Below, piece by piece: positions 18,938-29,153 of a stretch of 64,000 bases of DNA. Location of the stretch: NCBI RefSeq assembly GCF_001639285.1, contig NZ_LWMW01000011.1, forward strand, positions 1-64,000, given 5' to 3'. The stretch is from Methanobrevibacter cuticularis (lineage in GTDB: Archaea; Methanobacteriota; Methanobacteria; Methanobacteriales; Methanobacteriaceae). The translations under genes and the position numbers were made by a program. Under the pieces are notes generated by a model. It was not told the DNA's origin and did not search any database. It saw nothing but the letters and a program-made list of their open reading frames with translations. Numbering within the stretch: the first letter of the stretch is position 1; each line of letters starts with the position of its first letter.

Positions 18938-19528
18938 CTATCTATTTTTATGTGTTCTTTTTTTAGTAGCTTTTTTAGAAGATGGTTTACTAGATTTATC
19001 ATCTACACTAGCTTCGCTTTTTGCAGAGTTAAATTCTTCTATTTGTTTAGCTACAGAAGGCGTGTAGAATCCTATGAAACTTTCTTCTCCCCTTTTTACT
19101 GCATAACTTGGAGAATCTACTTTCTTTCCATTCATAGCTATATGACCATGTATAACAAACATTCTTGCTTCTTTAGCTGTTCTAGAAAGTCCTTTTTGAT
19201 GAACCATGGTTTGCAATCTTCTTCTTAAAACATGCTCAACAGTTAAGTTAAGAATGTCTTCTAATTGAGAGTTTTCCTCAAGGATTCCTTGCCTTGTTAG
19301 ATGCCCAATTAATTCATTTTTCTCTTCTTCTACCTGTTCTGATGAGAAACCTAGTAAGTATCTTGCTTCCCTACTATATTTTTTAACTAATGTATCAGCT
19401 TTCCAAATCTCTTTTTTATTTTTTAAACCATATTTGACCATTAGTTTATTTTCTGCTTTAATTCTTTCAGCATTCCAAGGATGAGGTGGAGTGTCATACT
19501 TTTTTCTTGATTTTCTTGGATGTCCCAT
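18938..19528 (-). CDS. rpsD: 30S ribosomal protein S4
   Basis: 196 residues. [19 protein letters not shown] start and an S4 RNA-binding domain ([20 protein letters not shown], then [16 protein letters not shown]). The last ~30 residues are Ser/Lys-rich, a variable basic tail. SD AAGGAG. Follows S13 after a 341-bp gap. Confidence 0.97.
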   Translation of the reverse strand: MGHPRKSRKKYDTPPHPWNAERIKAENKLMVKYGLKNKKEIWKADTLVKKYSREARYLLGFSSEQVEEEKNELIGHLTRQGILEENSQLEDILNLTVEHVLRRRLQTMVHQKGLSRTAKEARMFVIHGHIAMNGKKVDSPSYAVKRGEESFIGFYTPSVAKQIEEFNSAKSEASVDDKSSKPSSKKATKKRTHKNR

Positions 19529-19869
19529 TATATAATCTCCTTAAATCAAATAATATTCATTATTTTTAATATTTGTTAAAATAATTCCTTAAATAGAATA
19601 AGTTCTTAATAATCTAATCAAAACAATTTAAATAATCAAAACAATTTAAACCATTAATTAGTGAATAATTTAATAAATAAACTAAATAATAGCTTAAATA
19701 ATTACTACAATTAATATCTTAAATAATTTAACTAATGATTTAAAATCTTAAATAATTTAAATAATGATTTAAAATCTTAAATAATAACGTAAATATGTAA
19801 TTAATTAAATCCATACTTAAATCATAGTATTCTAAGATATTAAACTAATTATTGATTAGATAGAATTAA
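19529..19869. other. AT-rich spacer between S13 and S4
   Basis: Short imperfect repeats (AATCAAAACAATTTAA twice near 19616; AAATAATTTAANTAATGATTTA twice near 19725-19780). This gap inside an otherwise tight ribosomal operon has no ORF. Confidence 0.5.
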
Positions 19870-20319
19870 TTAACCTCTTCTACGCCTTACACCGACAGAT
19901 GAACCTTTTCTAAAGGTAGATTTAGTTCTTTGACCCCTTACAGGCAAACCAACTTCATGTCTTCTTCCTTTATAGCTTCTAGTCTTTTTCATTCGATTTA
20001 AATCATCCCTTAAAGTCATAGCAAGATCAGATTCAATTAAATGAGAAGTTTTACCAGTTGCATAATCTCTTTGTCTATTTAACATCCATGTAGGAATATT
20101 AAATTTTTGAGGATCTTTTAAAGCTTCTTCAATTCTCAAGACATCTTCATCTGAGATATATCCAATTTTTTGATTTAAATCAAAGCCCATAGCTATAGCT
20201 AATGACCTAGATAAAGATATACCCACACCTTTAATGTCAGTTAAAGCATGTTCGATAGTTTTTTTACCATCTACATCCTTTCTTGAAATACGCACCAAGT
20301 GCTTAAAGTCGTCTTCCAT
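19870..20319 (-). CDS. rpsM: 30S ribosomal protein S13
   Basis: 149 residues. The helix-two-turn-helix DNA/RNA-like core ([20 protein letters not shown]) and C-terminal [19 protein letters not shown] are those of archaeal S13. SD GGAGG sits 7 nt from the ATG. First protein gene of its operon, 275 bp after tRNA-Ser. Confidence 0.97.
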   Translation of the reverse strand: MEDDFKHLVRISRKDVDGKKTIEHALTDIKGVGISLSRSLAIAMGFDLNQKIGYISDEDVLRIEEALKDPQKFNIPTWMLNRQRDYATGKTSHLIESDLAMTLRDDLNRMKKTRSYKGRRHEVGLPVRGQRTKSTFRKGSSVGVRRRRG

Positions 20320-20593
20320 TAAATAACCTCCGATTATTAGAGCGAACCCATGAGACGTTAAAAAAATTCTGGATTCGAATGCTTTACATAAAATTCATTT
20401 CATATAAAACACAGTTTTTTCAACAATATAAACTTAGTTAATTTAATATTTAATTAGATATAAGACTATTACATAATATATAAAACAATTAAGCAATATA
20501 TAAATCAATTAAATAGTAATATATAAATTTTATTAATTTCTAAGAGTTCAATAATATTGGATACATAAACAGGATGTTTTTAGTACCAATGAA

Positions 20594-20678
<85 letters not shown>

Positions 20679-21744
20679 AAGATAAACTAGACATTGAAAC
20701 ATTACCATCATATAGAGAAACATATCTAGAAGATAAAAAAAGTTTCAAAAATCTTACAATCAATCTTAAATTAGAAAAAGATAAATTCTAATTAATTAAG
20801 ATTACAATCATTGCTATTCACTATTTAATCTTAAAAATACTAGTTATTTTTAAATTATAAAAATGGAATAAATTAGCAATAAATTAAGGATAAAACAATA
20901 TTTAATTTTTAATACATTTAAAGTTTTTGGTTATTAAAATACCAGAAATATAATATTGATATTGCAACTTCCATAAAAACTGATATTAGAAAAAATTATC
21001 AAACTGTATTTATTATAGAATTTAATATTTAATAATATTTACATTATATCTTAATTAAATTTATATATAAATATAATTAATTAAAAGAAAAATTATAATA
21101 TACTAATATTTGTTTATTAAAAAATAAATAAGAGGTATTAAATCTAAAACTCAGTGAAATACCACCTATCTAAAAAAAGTAATTTATTTAGTATTAATAT
21201 AATTAATAAAACTAATATTTAGTACATAGAATACCTTAACTATCATAATATTTAAATATTCCTATATTAATAAATAAAAATTACTTATAATATTATAAAA
21301 AAGTATAATATTTAATAAAATTCATATATGAAAATATATGAAAATATATAAAAATTCGTATATTAAAAAATAATCAAAAACAATTGAAAAAAGTTGTATC
21401 CATGCCTCTTAAGATCAAACATGAGATATACGATGAAAAATGAAGATTAATAAAATCAAAGAACAATTTCATTATAATCATTAAACTGTTATAATAAGAA
21501 AATATCCAAAGACCCAAAACAAGATTATTTGTATCAACAGCTTATGCATCAACATAGGCATGAGATATGAGTTATTCAGTTTTACCACTCTTTTTTAAAA
21601 ATATAATGGTTCTTTTATCATCTAAACTATTTTGATCTCTTTAACACTTTAATTTTATCATTTAATATTATATTAAAATATTAATGAAAAAATATAAATA
21701 TTAATAAAAAAATATAAAAATTAAAAATAAAAATGAGGTAATAA
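20679..21744. other. 1.07-kb AT-rich gap
   Basis: No convincing gene. The first ~110 bp (20680-20791) read on the plus strand as a protein-like tail (KLDIETLPSYRETYLEDKKS then FKNLTINLKLEKDKF, stop), which may be a gene remnant. The stretch 21395-21600 is less AT-biased and may be decayed coding sequence, but no frame is open. Confidence 0.4.
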
Positions 21745-21990
21745 ATGGTTATAGTTAAAAATAGCATGTTTTATTCAATAAATTATAATTCTGAGTTTCA
21801 AGAACTTATAATAATATATTCTAATATGATCAAAGATACTTATATTGATGTGCCAAAAACATTATATTTAGAATTTGAAAGCTCTAGGTGGACGTATTCC
21901 TTTTTTAGAAGAAAAATAAAAGGTAAGTTTGTAGTATACAAAAACGACACGATAAATTTTAATGATGAATTTCCTGATGATGCTTTATGA
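21745..21990 (+). CDS. small KTSC-domain-like protein
   Basis: 81 residues. The pattern SMFYSINYNSEFQELIIIYS, then DVPKTLYLEFESS and RRKIKGKF, matches the order of the KTSC fold (a Ser near the start, a Tyr-N turn, a YxDVP segment and a C-terminal IKGKY-like end). KTSC proteins are small and linked to nucleases and lysyl-tRNA synthetase; function is unclear. AGGTAATAA before the ATG is a reasonable SD. It is the only plus-strand gene between 4.9 and 44 kb and stands alone in sparse DNA. Confidence 0.6.
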   Translation: MVIVKNSMFYSINYNSEFQELIIIYSNMIKDTYIDVPKTLYLEFESSRWTYSFFRRKIKGKFVVYKNDTINFNDEFPDDAL

Positions 21991-22431
21991 GTAGTTTTGT
22001 AAAAAGAATGATTTATAAAGAGTAATAGTATAATTGATTCATCTTCATGTATTTGAAATAGTATTATATTTTACTATACTTTGAAGATATATCTATTACA
22101 TTTTCTTTGTAATTAGTTATGATGGTGGAAATAATTATTTTTCAGAATTTTATTCTTGATATCATGGGTTTAAATTTAATATAATCCTATATTAATTCTT
22201 AATTTATTAAAATTAAATATCCAAGCTAGTTAAATTTTAAATAAAATTCTAATAAACATTAATATTGATATAATATTAGTAAATTCCAAATAGCTTATTT
22301 TATTCTTTATGTTGAAAATAAATACATATTAGCTAAATAAAAAAATATAATTATTGCCAAAAATTTCGTGCTTGACTATATTAAAAAAATTTCATGATTA
22401 AAACAAATTAGAAGAAATAAGAAAAAAATAG
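21991..22431. other. spacer holding copy 1 of a dispersed 110-bp repeat
   Basis: 441 bp between the convergent KTSC-like gene and truB. Its right part (22272-22381) is a copy of the sequence also found at 42736-42847. Nothing else stands out. Confidence 0.6.
22272..22381. repeat. dispersed ~110-bp repeat, copy 1
   Basis: Roughly 90 percent identical by eye to 42736-42847, including exact matches AAATTCCAAATAGCT, TGAAAATAAATA, TATTAGCTAAATAAAAAA and the stretch TTATTGCCAAAAATTTCGTG followed by CTTGA. It begins about 50 bp past the stop codon of the minus-strand truB gene. Confidence 0.85.
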
Positions 22432-23394
22432 CTATTTCCACATCATAGGATATATGTCGGTTTTCATGAAAACTTTTTTGGTATCAAACATTATTCCAGA
22501 AGAAGCTTCCAAGATTTCTTCAACATTTAAAAGAGATTTTGCAGAAGCCACTAGTTCTCCTTTTAGAGTAAGAATGGCTACAGTATTGTCTTTTCTAATG
22601 TCTTCTGAAATAGATACTATTCCCCCTGCAGCTAAATCGGCACCATGGCAAAGTGCATCGACTGCAGAATCCCTAATGAATACTTTTGGCAAATGTTCAG
22701 TAGCCTTTTCCATTGGGAGTACATATTTTCTTAAATAAGATTCATCATCATCTTCTTTCCAATAATGATAAGCATCAGTGACGTCTTGTAGAGTTACTAA
22801 ATTCTCATTTTCTGTAAATGATCCTACTTCAGTTCTGCGTAACTCTGCCATGTGTGCTCCAGTTCCTAGGGCTTCACCTATATCATGACAATAAGTCCTT
22901 ACATATGTTCCAGCTTCACAACCAATTTTAAATAGAACATTTCTACCTTCAATTTCAAGTAAATCAATATAATAAATAGTTCTAACACGTAATTCCCTTT
23001 TTACAGCGGACTTTACAGGAGGTGTTTGAAATATTTTACCTTGAAATTCATTGAGGATATCTCTAATTCTATTTTCATCAACATCTTGATGTAATGTCAT
23101 TAAACAAACATATTCCTTAGGTGCTGATAATAACAGCTGAATCACACGGGTTGCTGAATCAATTCCAATTGGTAAAACACCAGTGACTTTAGGGTCTAAA
23201 GTACCTCCATGGCCTGTTTTTTCAACATTGAGAATTCTTTTAAGCCAAGAATCAATTTCATGAGAAGTTGGCCCTGATGGTTTATCTAAATTAATGATAC
23301 CTTTGGATAGATGTTCCTCTATTGATCTATCATGAGGTTTAGATCCATATTCAGGGTTTGTTGTTGATTTAGATTTAATTAAAAGTTTTCCCAT
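22432..23394 (-). CDS. truB: tRNA/rRNA pseudouridine synthase (Cbf5/TruB family)
   Basis: 320 residues. GIINLDKPSGPTSHEIDSWLKRIL and GHGGTLDPKVTGVLPIGID carry the catalytic Asp of the TruB fold; QTPPVKSAVKRELRVR and a C-terminal PUA domain (about 240-315) follow. In archaea this is the H/ACA ribonucleoprotein enzyme Cbf5, which also makes tRNA psi55. It ends the ribosomal super-operon after L14e. Confidence 0.95.
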   Translation of the reverse strand: MGKLLIKSKSTTNPEYGSKPHDRSIEEHLSKGIINLDKPSGPTSHEIDSWLKRILNVEKTGHGGTLDPKVTGVLPIGIDSATRVIQLLLSAPKEYVCLMTLHQDVDENRIRDILNEFQGKIFQTPPVKSAVKRELRVRTIYYIDLLEIEGRNVLFKIGCEAGTYVRTYCHDIGEALGTGAHMAELRRTEVGSFTENENLVTLQDVTDAYHYWKEDDDESYLRKYVLPMEKATEHLPKVFIRDSAVDALCHGADLAAGGIVSISEDIRKDNTVAILTLKGELVASAKSLLNVEEILEASSGIMFDTKKVFMKTDIYPMMWK

Positions 23395-23692
23395 GGTTAT
23401 ACCTCAAAATTTTTAAAAAAATTAAAAATATATGCAAAAAAATTAAAAATTAAAAAAAGATAATTATAAAATCATATTTATAATTATTATCTATGATATT
23501 TTTCTTATTATGCCTTTAAATCAATATATTTAGTTTTATAAATAAATAATGTTAACTTAGATATTAAATAGCTTACATTTATAATTAAACATCTTTAACT
23601 TTTATAAATAATTTTATATTCAGATGATTAAATAGCTTACATTTATAATTAAACATATTAAAAAATGAAGGAAAATGAAAATGTTGTAAAGT
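23395..23692. repeat. spacer with a 60-bp-period duplication
   Basis: TAAATAGCTTACATTTATAA plus TTAAACAT occurs at about 23566 and 23626. Otherwise AT-rich, no gene. Confidence 0.7.
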
Positions 23693-23914
23693 TTATAAAG
23701 CTTCTAAAGCTTTTTTAATTGTTTCTGCATCACCAGAAACATCTAAAGTTTCTTCTAAAGGTTCAAGATGATTAATATTACATCTTCTATTTTTAACAGA
23801 AACTCCAATCACTTCAACAAAGTTTTCATCGATAATTTCTACAATTGCACATTTTTCTCCTGCTTCCCTACCTGCAGTTTTAATACATACTCTTCCTACT
23901 TCTATGGATGCCAT
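23693..23914 (-). CDS. rpl14e: 50S ribosomal protein L14e
   Basis: 73 residues. MASIEVGRVCIKTAGREAGEKC and NRRCNINHLEPLEET are the L14e KOW-type core. The start overlaps the CMP kinase stop by one base (TAATG) and has AAAGGTGAT as SD, so translation is coupled. Confidence 0.96.
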   Translation of the reverse strand: MASIEVGRVCIKTAGREAGEKCAIVEIIDENFVEVIGVSVKNRRCNINHLEPLEETLDVSGDAETIKKALEAL

Positions 23915-24432
23915 TATATCACCTTTAATGTTGTTAATATGATTTCTGAAATATTTACTGGGTTGAATCTGTTAGTATTCAATACTAAATCGTAAATATC
24001 AAAGTTATTAATATCAATATCATGAATTTCTAAATATCTTAAAGCTTCACTTCTCTCTCGAATTAAGATTTCTTTTTTAGCTACATATTTAGACTTAGAC
24101 TCCCTGTTAGAAATTCTTTCACATCTAGTATCAAATGGAGCTAGTAACCAAATTTTAAGGTTTGCTTCCACAAAATAAGCAGAAAGTCTTCCTTCGATAA
24201 TTAAGTCTTTAGATTCTTTAGCTAAATCAGCTTGCCGTTTATCAAGCTCAATATCGATAGATGTATTGTCTTCAGCAAATTTACTGAATTCAATAAGAGA
24301 CATTCCTTTTTCCTTTGCCATATCTCTAAATATATTTCCTGCAGAAATAAAAGGAATATTAATCTTTTCTGACAATACTTCAGCAGCAGTAGTTGTTCCA
24401 CTACCTGCTAAACCACCGATGGTTATAATCAT
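23914..24432 (-). CDS. cmk: cytidylate kinase
   Basis: 172 residues. P-loop GLAGSGTTTAAE at 7-18, ISAGNIFRDMA, and the short archaeal CMP kinase layout, with IEGRLSAYF and RSEALRYLEIHDIDINNFDIYDLVLNT. It phosphorylates CMP/dCMP. TGATG overlap with L34e upstream and TAATG overlap with L14e downstream. Confidence 0.95.
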   Translation of the reverse strand: MIITIGGLAGSGTTTAAEVLSEKINIPFISAGNIFRDMAKEKGMSLIEFSKFAEDNTSIDIELDKRQADLAKESKDLIIEGRLSAYFVEANLKIWLLAPFDTRCERISNRESKSKYVAKKEILIRERSEALRYLEIHDIDINNFDIYDLVLNTNRFNPVNISEIILTTLKVI

Positions 24433-24698
24433 CAGGACCTTGCCTCTGATTTAAAATGTTTCCGAGTGCATTCAGAGCATAAATATCCCCCAAATGGTCT
24501 GTTAGGCCTTCTTTTACTTTTTGATAATTTTCTAATTTCGTATGATCTTCCTCTTGGGACTCCATGTAAAAGTTTACCACATTCAGCGCAAACATGTTTA
24601 CTTGGTTTTTTCTTTTTGTATCTCAAGACGTTTTGACCGCCTGGAGTTTTTTTATGAGTTCTTTTGTATGATCTAGATCTAAATCTATTTGCAGGCAT
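24432..24698 (-). CDS. rpl34e: 50S ribosomal protein L34e
   Basis: 88 residues. [21 protein letters not shown] start, and zinc-ribbon cysteines CAECGK and CSECTR. SD AGGTGA. Confidence 0.96.
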   Translation of the reverse strand: MPANRFRSRSYKRTHKKTPGGQNVLRYKKKKPSKHVCAECGKLLHGVPRGRSYEIRKLSKSKRRPNRPFGGYLCSECTRKHFKSEARS

Positions 24699-24996
24699 TT
24701 TTTCACCTAATATTTATTATTTTTAAGTAGTATATTTATTAACATTTTTTGATTTTGTTAAAAATAGCTAGTATTATAATATTATATAATCATTTTATTA
24801 TATAATTATTAAATTATTAATTGCATTATAAATTATTTATCATAATTATTTCTAATTACTCAGAATTATTATTCATAATTATTTTAAAATAACATTATTT
24901 TTGTAGCTATTAGTTTCATGATTAAAAATTTTAGCGAATTGAATCATGAGAGGTGTAAAATTTCATGAAATTGAATGATAATAGGGTGAAATCAAG
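24699..24996. other. AT-rich spacer
   Basis: 298 bp between DUF106 and L34e genes, with no repeats or ORFs of note. Only AT-rich sequence is seen. Confidence 0.5.
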
Positions 24997-25557
24997 TTAC
25001 ATCCCTGATTTAAGACCCATGTATTTTCTAAGAATTTGTGACATTGCAAATGTACAAAGAATATACCATCCTAACCAACCTACTATGAAAGGAGCACTAT
25101 TACCTCCATAGAACATATGCCACAATGGTACAAGTAATATATAATAGACAAATTCAGGTAATTGAACAGCTACTTTAGAAACTGCAGACTGACCCATCCA
25201 CCAATATACTAAAATTATTGGAATAAAAGTTATAATCACTGGTTTAAAAGAGGATGTCATCATCTTAGTTTGCTTTGCCATAACTTCTTTCTGTTGAGCT
25301 TGAGCTTTAGCTAATGCTTTGGAATCTCCACTTAACTGCGCTTCTTTCATCTCTGTTTGAAATTCTTTCATTTCATTTCTTATAGATTCCATTTCATCCT
25401 GATTAACCAATAATTTATTAGCTAAAGTAGTTATAAAAGCTATTAAAGTAGATATCAGGAAAATTGTTAGCATAGGATTTGAAGGATTAGGATCTAAAGC
25501 CAATACTGGCCCAAAAATCATGTCTAATCCACCAAAAATTATAGTAAATATATCCAT
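24997..25557 (-). CDS. DUF106/EMC3-family membrane insertase-like protein
   Basis: 186 residues. One transmembrane helix near 28-47, a charged coiled coil (about 50-95, DEMESIRNEMKEFQTEMKEA, then SKALAKAQAQQKEVM), then two helices in FKPVIITFIPIILVYWW and the C-terminal WLGWYILCTF region. This matches the archaeal YidC/Get1/EMC3-like DUF106 proteins, believed to insert membrane proteins at the ribosome. Its place between SecY-adenylate kinase and L34e supports that. Confidence 0.92.
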   Translation of the reverse strand: MDIFTIIFGGLDMIFGPVLALDPNPSNPMLTIFLISTLIAFITTLANKLLVNQDEMESIRNEMKEFQTEMKEAQLSGDSKALAKAQAQQKEVMAKQTKMMTSSFKPVIITFIPIILVYWWMGQSAVSKVAVQLPEFVYYILLVPLWHMFYGGNSAPFIVGWLGWYILCTFAMSQILRKYMGLKSGM

Positions 25558-25806
25558 TTTTTATTTCCTCTTTTTAAATATTTAATCTCTCTAGAATATC
25601 AATCCAATAAATATTATATTAGTCCAAATTGTCATTATATTCAATATTTCTTTAAATAATAAATTCTAATTAATTATTATATTCAGTATTTTTAGATATT
25701 TATAATTGATTATTTTATTTATTAATAATTATAATAACTCCAATTAGTTATTTAATTCTTTTATTAAATATTTTAATTTATTATAAAAGTTTATTTTAGT
25801 TTAAAA
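25558..25806. other. AT-rich spacer
   Basis: 249 bp, only AT-rich sequence. Confidence 0.5.
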
Positions 25807-26364
25807 TTATTTTAAAGTTGCAACAAGGTTATCAACAATTATATCCAATTGATCATCGTGATTTTCTAAAATTTTAACAGTTGCTCCAGTAAGAGTGGAA
25901 TAAGACATGGCTGTGGATCTGTTTATTTCTTGGTGTAATCTAATTTCATCATATTTTTCCATGTCCCTAGTTCTGCTAATATCAGAAATTCTTCTGAGAA
26001 TAATTTCATCGGGATCAGCTTCTATTAATATAAAAGTATCTGGGTTTAATTCATCTAAAACCCATTTAGGAAGCCCTGGTAAAAATCCTAAAGGAGTACT
26101 TATTGTACAATGAGTATCTACAATAACATTTTCATTTTGAGATACATCTTTTATATGTTTAGCAGCTTCCTTTTGAATATTTTTTTGGATTTCAGGAGAT
26201 AACTTTCTTAAATCATCCCTATCCTTCACAATAGATTTGTCTTTAGCTATTTTAGTCATAACATCCCCATAATTTAAATGAAGATAATCAACTTCTTCTA
26301 ATGTCTTTTCCAATACTGTAGTACTCCCAGAGCCTGGAATTCCAGTTAAAATCACCAATTTCAA
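25807..26364 (-). CDS. adkA: archaeal adenylate kinase
   Basis: 185 residues from LKLVILTGIPGSGSTTVLEK (P-loop GIPGSGSTT). The start is TTG at 26364, placed by GAGGG 6 nt upstream; another TTG at 26382 would put the SD inside the gene. NYGDVMTKIAKDKSIVKDRDDLRKL and the RTRDMEKYDEIRLHQEINR segment belong to the archaeal AdkA family. Encoded between SecY and DUF106. Confidence 0.94.
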   Translation of the reverse strand: MKLVILTGIPGSGSTTVLEKTLEEVDYLHLNYGDVMTKIAKDKSIVKDRDDLRKLSPEIQKNIQKEAAKHIKDVSQNENVIVDTHCTISTPLGFLPGLPKWVLDELNPDTFILIEADPDEIILRRISDISRTRDMEKYDEIRLHQEINRSTAMSYSTLTGATVKILENHDDQLDIIVDNLVATLK

Positions 26365-26466
26365 ATAGATCCCTCTTAACAAAGATTAATTTACATCTCA
26401 TACTAATTAATTCTCATACTAATTAATTATTTATTCTAATTACCTATTCATCTCAGAATTATTCTC

Positions 26467-27834
26467 TTAAGAATCCCCCAAGAATCTTCTTAACATAGGA
26501 TGCATATCCATGAGTTGTTCTTGAGCTATTTCTTCATAAAGTTTATAAATAATACCTACAGTCAATAAAACTCCAGTTCCTCCACCGACAGCCTGAGTCA
26601 AATCAGCCCCAAATGCCAGTATACCAACAAAAGCACCACCAAGAACTGTTAAAGCAGGTATATATTTTTTCATTATTTTTTGAAGTTGTTTTTTACTACT
26701 TCTGAATCCAGGAATCTGAATTCCAGAGTCGTACAACTTTTTAGACACTTCTTTAGCATTTAAACCACTCATCTCTACCCATAGCCATGAGAAAAGAATA
26801 CAGAATCCTACGAAAAATACACCATAAATCAATACTTTTAAAGGATCTGTAAAGAGCAATCCCAAACTCGAAGGAGTTGAAAGATAATATGCAATCCCAC
26901 TAATAGCCTTACCATTTACAACTTCACCTAAAATTGGGGCTCCAACTCTCTGAAACACACTTGCCATTAGTGAAATATTTACAAGAAAAGCACTAGTTAA
27001 AATAACTGGCATATTACTTGCATAGATGAACTTTAAAGGATATTTAGCCACAGATCCTCTAATTCTTCCATGACCTCGAACTTGACCATGAGAAATTGGT
27101 ATCTCTACTCTCATACTTTCACCATATACAGCCACTAAGAACACTCCAATGGTAGCTATTAGTGGAATCAGTATTGCAGGATCAGGAGAACCTGCCATTA
27201 TTGATTGTATGAATTTAGGAATTATACCTGGCATGACACCTGGTTGGAATGCCGTTGGTAGGAAGTTAAATGCTCCTACTATAATTGCCTCTGAAACTCC
27301 AGCAGCAATGAATAATCCTACACCACTTCCAAAACCCCATTTTGATACAACTTCATCGAGGAAAATAATCAGTATAGATCCTATAACTAATTGAAGTAAC
27401 AATATCCACTGAAGATCAGCACTTATAGGAATTAAACTTCCAGTAAATACAAGAACAGCTGCTTCAAATACTGTAAATACAATAGCTAGTACTTTTTGAG
27501 TACCTTGGAAGAGAGCCTTATCTTCATGTTTAGAAAGATCAAGTTTCAAAATCTTAGCTCCAACCAACAATTGCAAGACAATAGATGAAGTTACGATAGG
27601 ACCAATTCCTAAAGTAAGAATTGAACTAAAACTACCTGCCATAACAGCTCTCATTTGAGCAAACTGATCTACTGATTGAGGACTCAATCCATAAAGAGGA
27701 ATTTTTGTTAAAAAGAAATATAACAGTAATATAATAACTGTCCATTTAAGTTTCTCTTTAAAATCTTGCCTATGTATGGGTACCTTTACCTCAGGAAGTA
27801 GAGCAAACACCGGTTTTAAATATTCTAAAATCAT
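26467..27834 (-). CDS. secY: protein translocase subunit SecY
   Basis: 455 residues, ten transmembrane helices. KLKWTVIILLLYFFLTKIPLYG is helix 1; GIGPIVTSSIVLQLL, the EIPISHGQVRGHGRI loop and the GGGTGVLLTVGIIYKLYEEI end are typical of archaeal SecY/Sec61 alpha. It forms the membrane channel for protein export. Follows L15 after a 391-bp AT-rich gap that probably carries a separate promoter. Confidence 0.97.
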   Translation of the reverse strand: MILEYLKPVFALLPEVKVPIHRQDFKEKLKWTVIILLLYFFLTKIPLYGLSPQSVDQFAQMRAVMAGSFSSILTLGIGPIVTSSIVLQLLVGAKILKLDLSKHEDKALFQGTQKVLAIVFTVFEAAVLVFTGSLIPISADLQWILLLQLVIGSILIIFLDEVVSKWGFGSGVGLFIAAGVSEAIIVGAFNFLPTAFQPGVMPGIIPKFIQSIMAGSPDPAILIPLIATIGVFLVAVYGESMRVEIPISHGQVRGHGRIRGSVAKYPLKFIYASNMPVILTSAFLVNISLMASVFQRVGAPILGEVVNGKAISGIAYYLSTPSSLGLLFTDPLKVLIYGVFFVGFCILFSWLWVEMSGLNAKEVSKKLYDSGIQIPGFRSSKKQLQKIMKKYIPALTVLGGAFVGILAFGADLTQAVGGGTGVLLTVGIIYKLYEEIAQEQLMDMHPMLRRFLGDS

Positions 27835-28225
27835 TTTAATCCTCAGTACTATTTAAAATATAAAGAAAATACTAATCAAGATATTTAAAGATTTAAGCAC
27901 CTCTTATCATTCAACTTTATAATTTTAATATAGTTTAATTTGAATATAATATTTAACTTTTTAATAAACTTTAATTTTAATCTGAATTGCTTTTATAATG
28001 TATTTTTTAATATTAATCTATTTTTTAATATAATTAAATTTAAGAAAATATTCATATTATTAATTATTGAATTAAATAGATTCTATAAAAAAGATTATTA
28101 ATTTATATAATTATTAAATATGAAATTTGTATTGTAACTGTATTGTAATATATAAAGATTAATATATTTAAACTAGTGCCATATTTATAAAACACATACA
28201 GATATAATATATAGAAGAGTTAAAA
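27835..28225. other. AT-rich spacer between L15 and SecY
   Basis: 391 bp with no ORF or repeat that stands out. Confidence 0.5.
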
Positions 28226-28663
28226 CTATAAATTTATAGCTTCTCCTCCAGCTTCTTGTATTTTATCTTCTGCAGAAGCAGAAAACATAGGAGATTTGAT
28301 TGTTAAGGCTCTTGAAAGTCTTCCTTTTCCTAAAACTTTGTTATACCCTAAATCAGTTACATCTATAATAATAGCATCCCCTTCTTTGGTAGCTATTCCA
28401 TTAGCCACTAATTTTTCTGAATGTTCATCTAAATAACCCAAATTAACAGGACTAACTTTTTTTATAGCTTTTTGAGGTCTTTTAAAACCATATTTGCCGA
28501 AATGATCTGGATCAAATTTAACAGTCCAAGTCCAATGGTGTTTACCCATTCCAGCTTTTCCTTTTCCACCTTTGTTACCTGCACCTCTTCTTTTTTTGGA
28601 ACAGCCTCCTCCGATAGATCTTGATCCTCTCATTTTATTAATCTTACGAGTTTTTCTAATCAT
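28226..28663 (-). CDS. rplO: 50S ribosomal protein L15
   Basis: 145 residues. MIRKTRKINKMRGSRSIGGG followed by KKRRGAGNKGGKGKAGMGKH is the glycine/basic N-terminus of archaeal L15; KVLGKGRLSRALTIKSPMFSASAEDKI is the core. 21 bp after L30. Confidence 0.97.
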   Translation of the reverse strand: MIRKTRKINKMRGSRSIGGGCSKKRRGAGNKGGKGKAGMGKHHWTWTVKFDPDHFGKYGFKRPQKAIKKVSPVNLGYLDEHSEKLVANGIATKEGDAIIIDVTDLGYNKVLGKGRLSRALTIKSPMFSASAEDKIQEAGGEAINL

Positions 28664-28683
28664 TATTACACCTACAATAATAT

Positions 28684-29142
28684 CTAAGTCATTCTATTGA
28701 CGAGATCTTTAATGACTTCGCCCCTATAACCTAAAGAGCCTCCTTCATTAATTGAAAGTCTAATACCTTCATATCCTTTTCGTGGAGGATGTAATCTAAA
28801 AATAGGTTTCATATCAATATCAGTAGCTTTAATCTCAGAATTAATCAATAAATTAGCGATTTCTTCAATAGAGGAATAATCAGTATTCTCTTTTAAATAT
28901 TCATCAGTGACTTTTTTCCCACCAACAAATTCTCCTCTTTTAGATATAATTTCAGCTAAAGTATCAGAATCTATTTCACCCCAGGTGATATAATCTTTAG
29001 CTTTTTGAAGCATACCTTTATAATTAGGATTTTCTTCAACTAAAACACCATGATTAATCCTAGTTAATCTTAACATTTTTAAAGTATCAGCTATGCCTTT
29101 GTTGACACCAGTTGTACCTCGAATTCTAATAACAAAAAACAT
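28684..29142 (-). CDS. rpmD: 50S ribosomal protein L30
   Basis: 152 residues from [21 protein letters not shown]. The start at 29142 has GGTGA six bases upstream; a GTG three codons earlier lies within that SD. The [23 protein letters not shown] end is typical of archaeal L30/L7e. Confidence 0.96.
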   Translation of the reverse strand: MFFVIRIRGTTGVNKGIADTLKMLRLTRINHGVLVEENPNYKGMLQKAKDYITWGEIDSDTLAEIISKRGEFVGGKKVTDEYLKENTDYSSIEEIANLLINSEIKATDIDMKPIFRLHPPRKGYEGIRLSINEGGSLGYRGEVIKDLVNRMT

Positions 29143-29153
29143 TAAAATCACCT

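Noticed and set aside
20341-20400. GGATTCGAAT-like string upstream of S13 resembling a tRNA T arm
   Set aside because: No acceptor, D or anticodon stem could be built around it.
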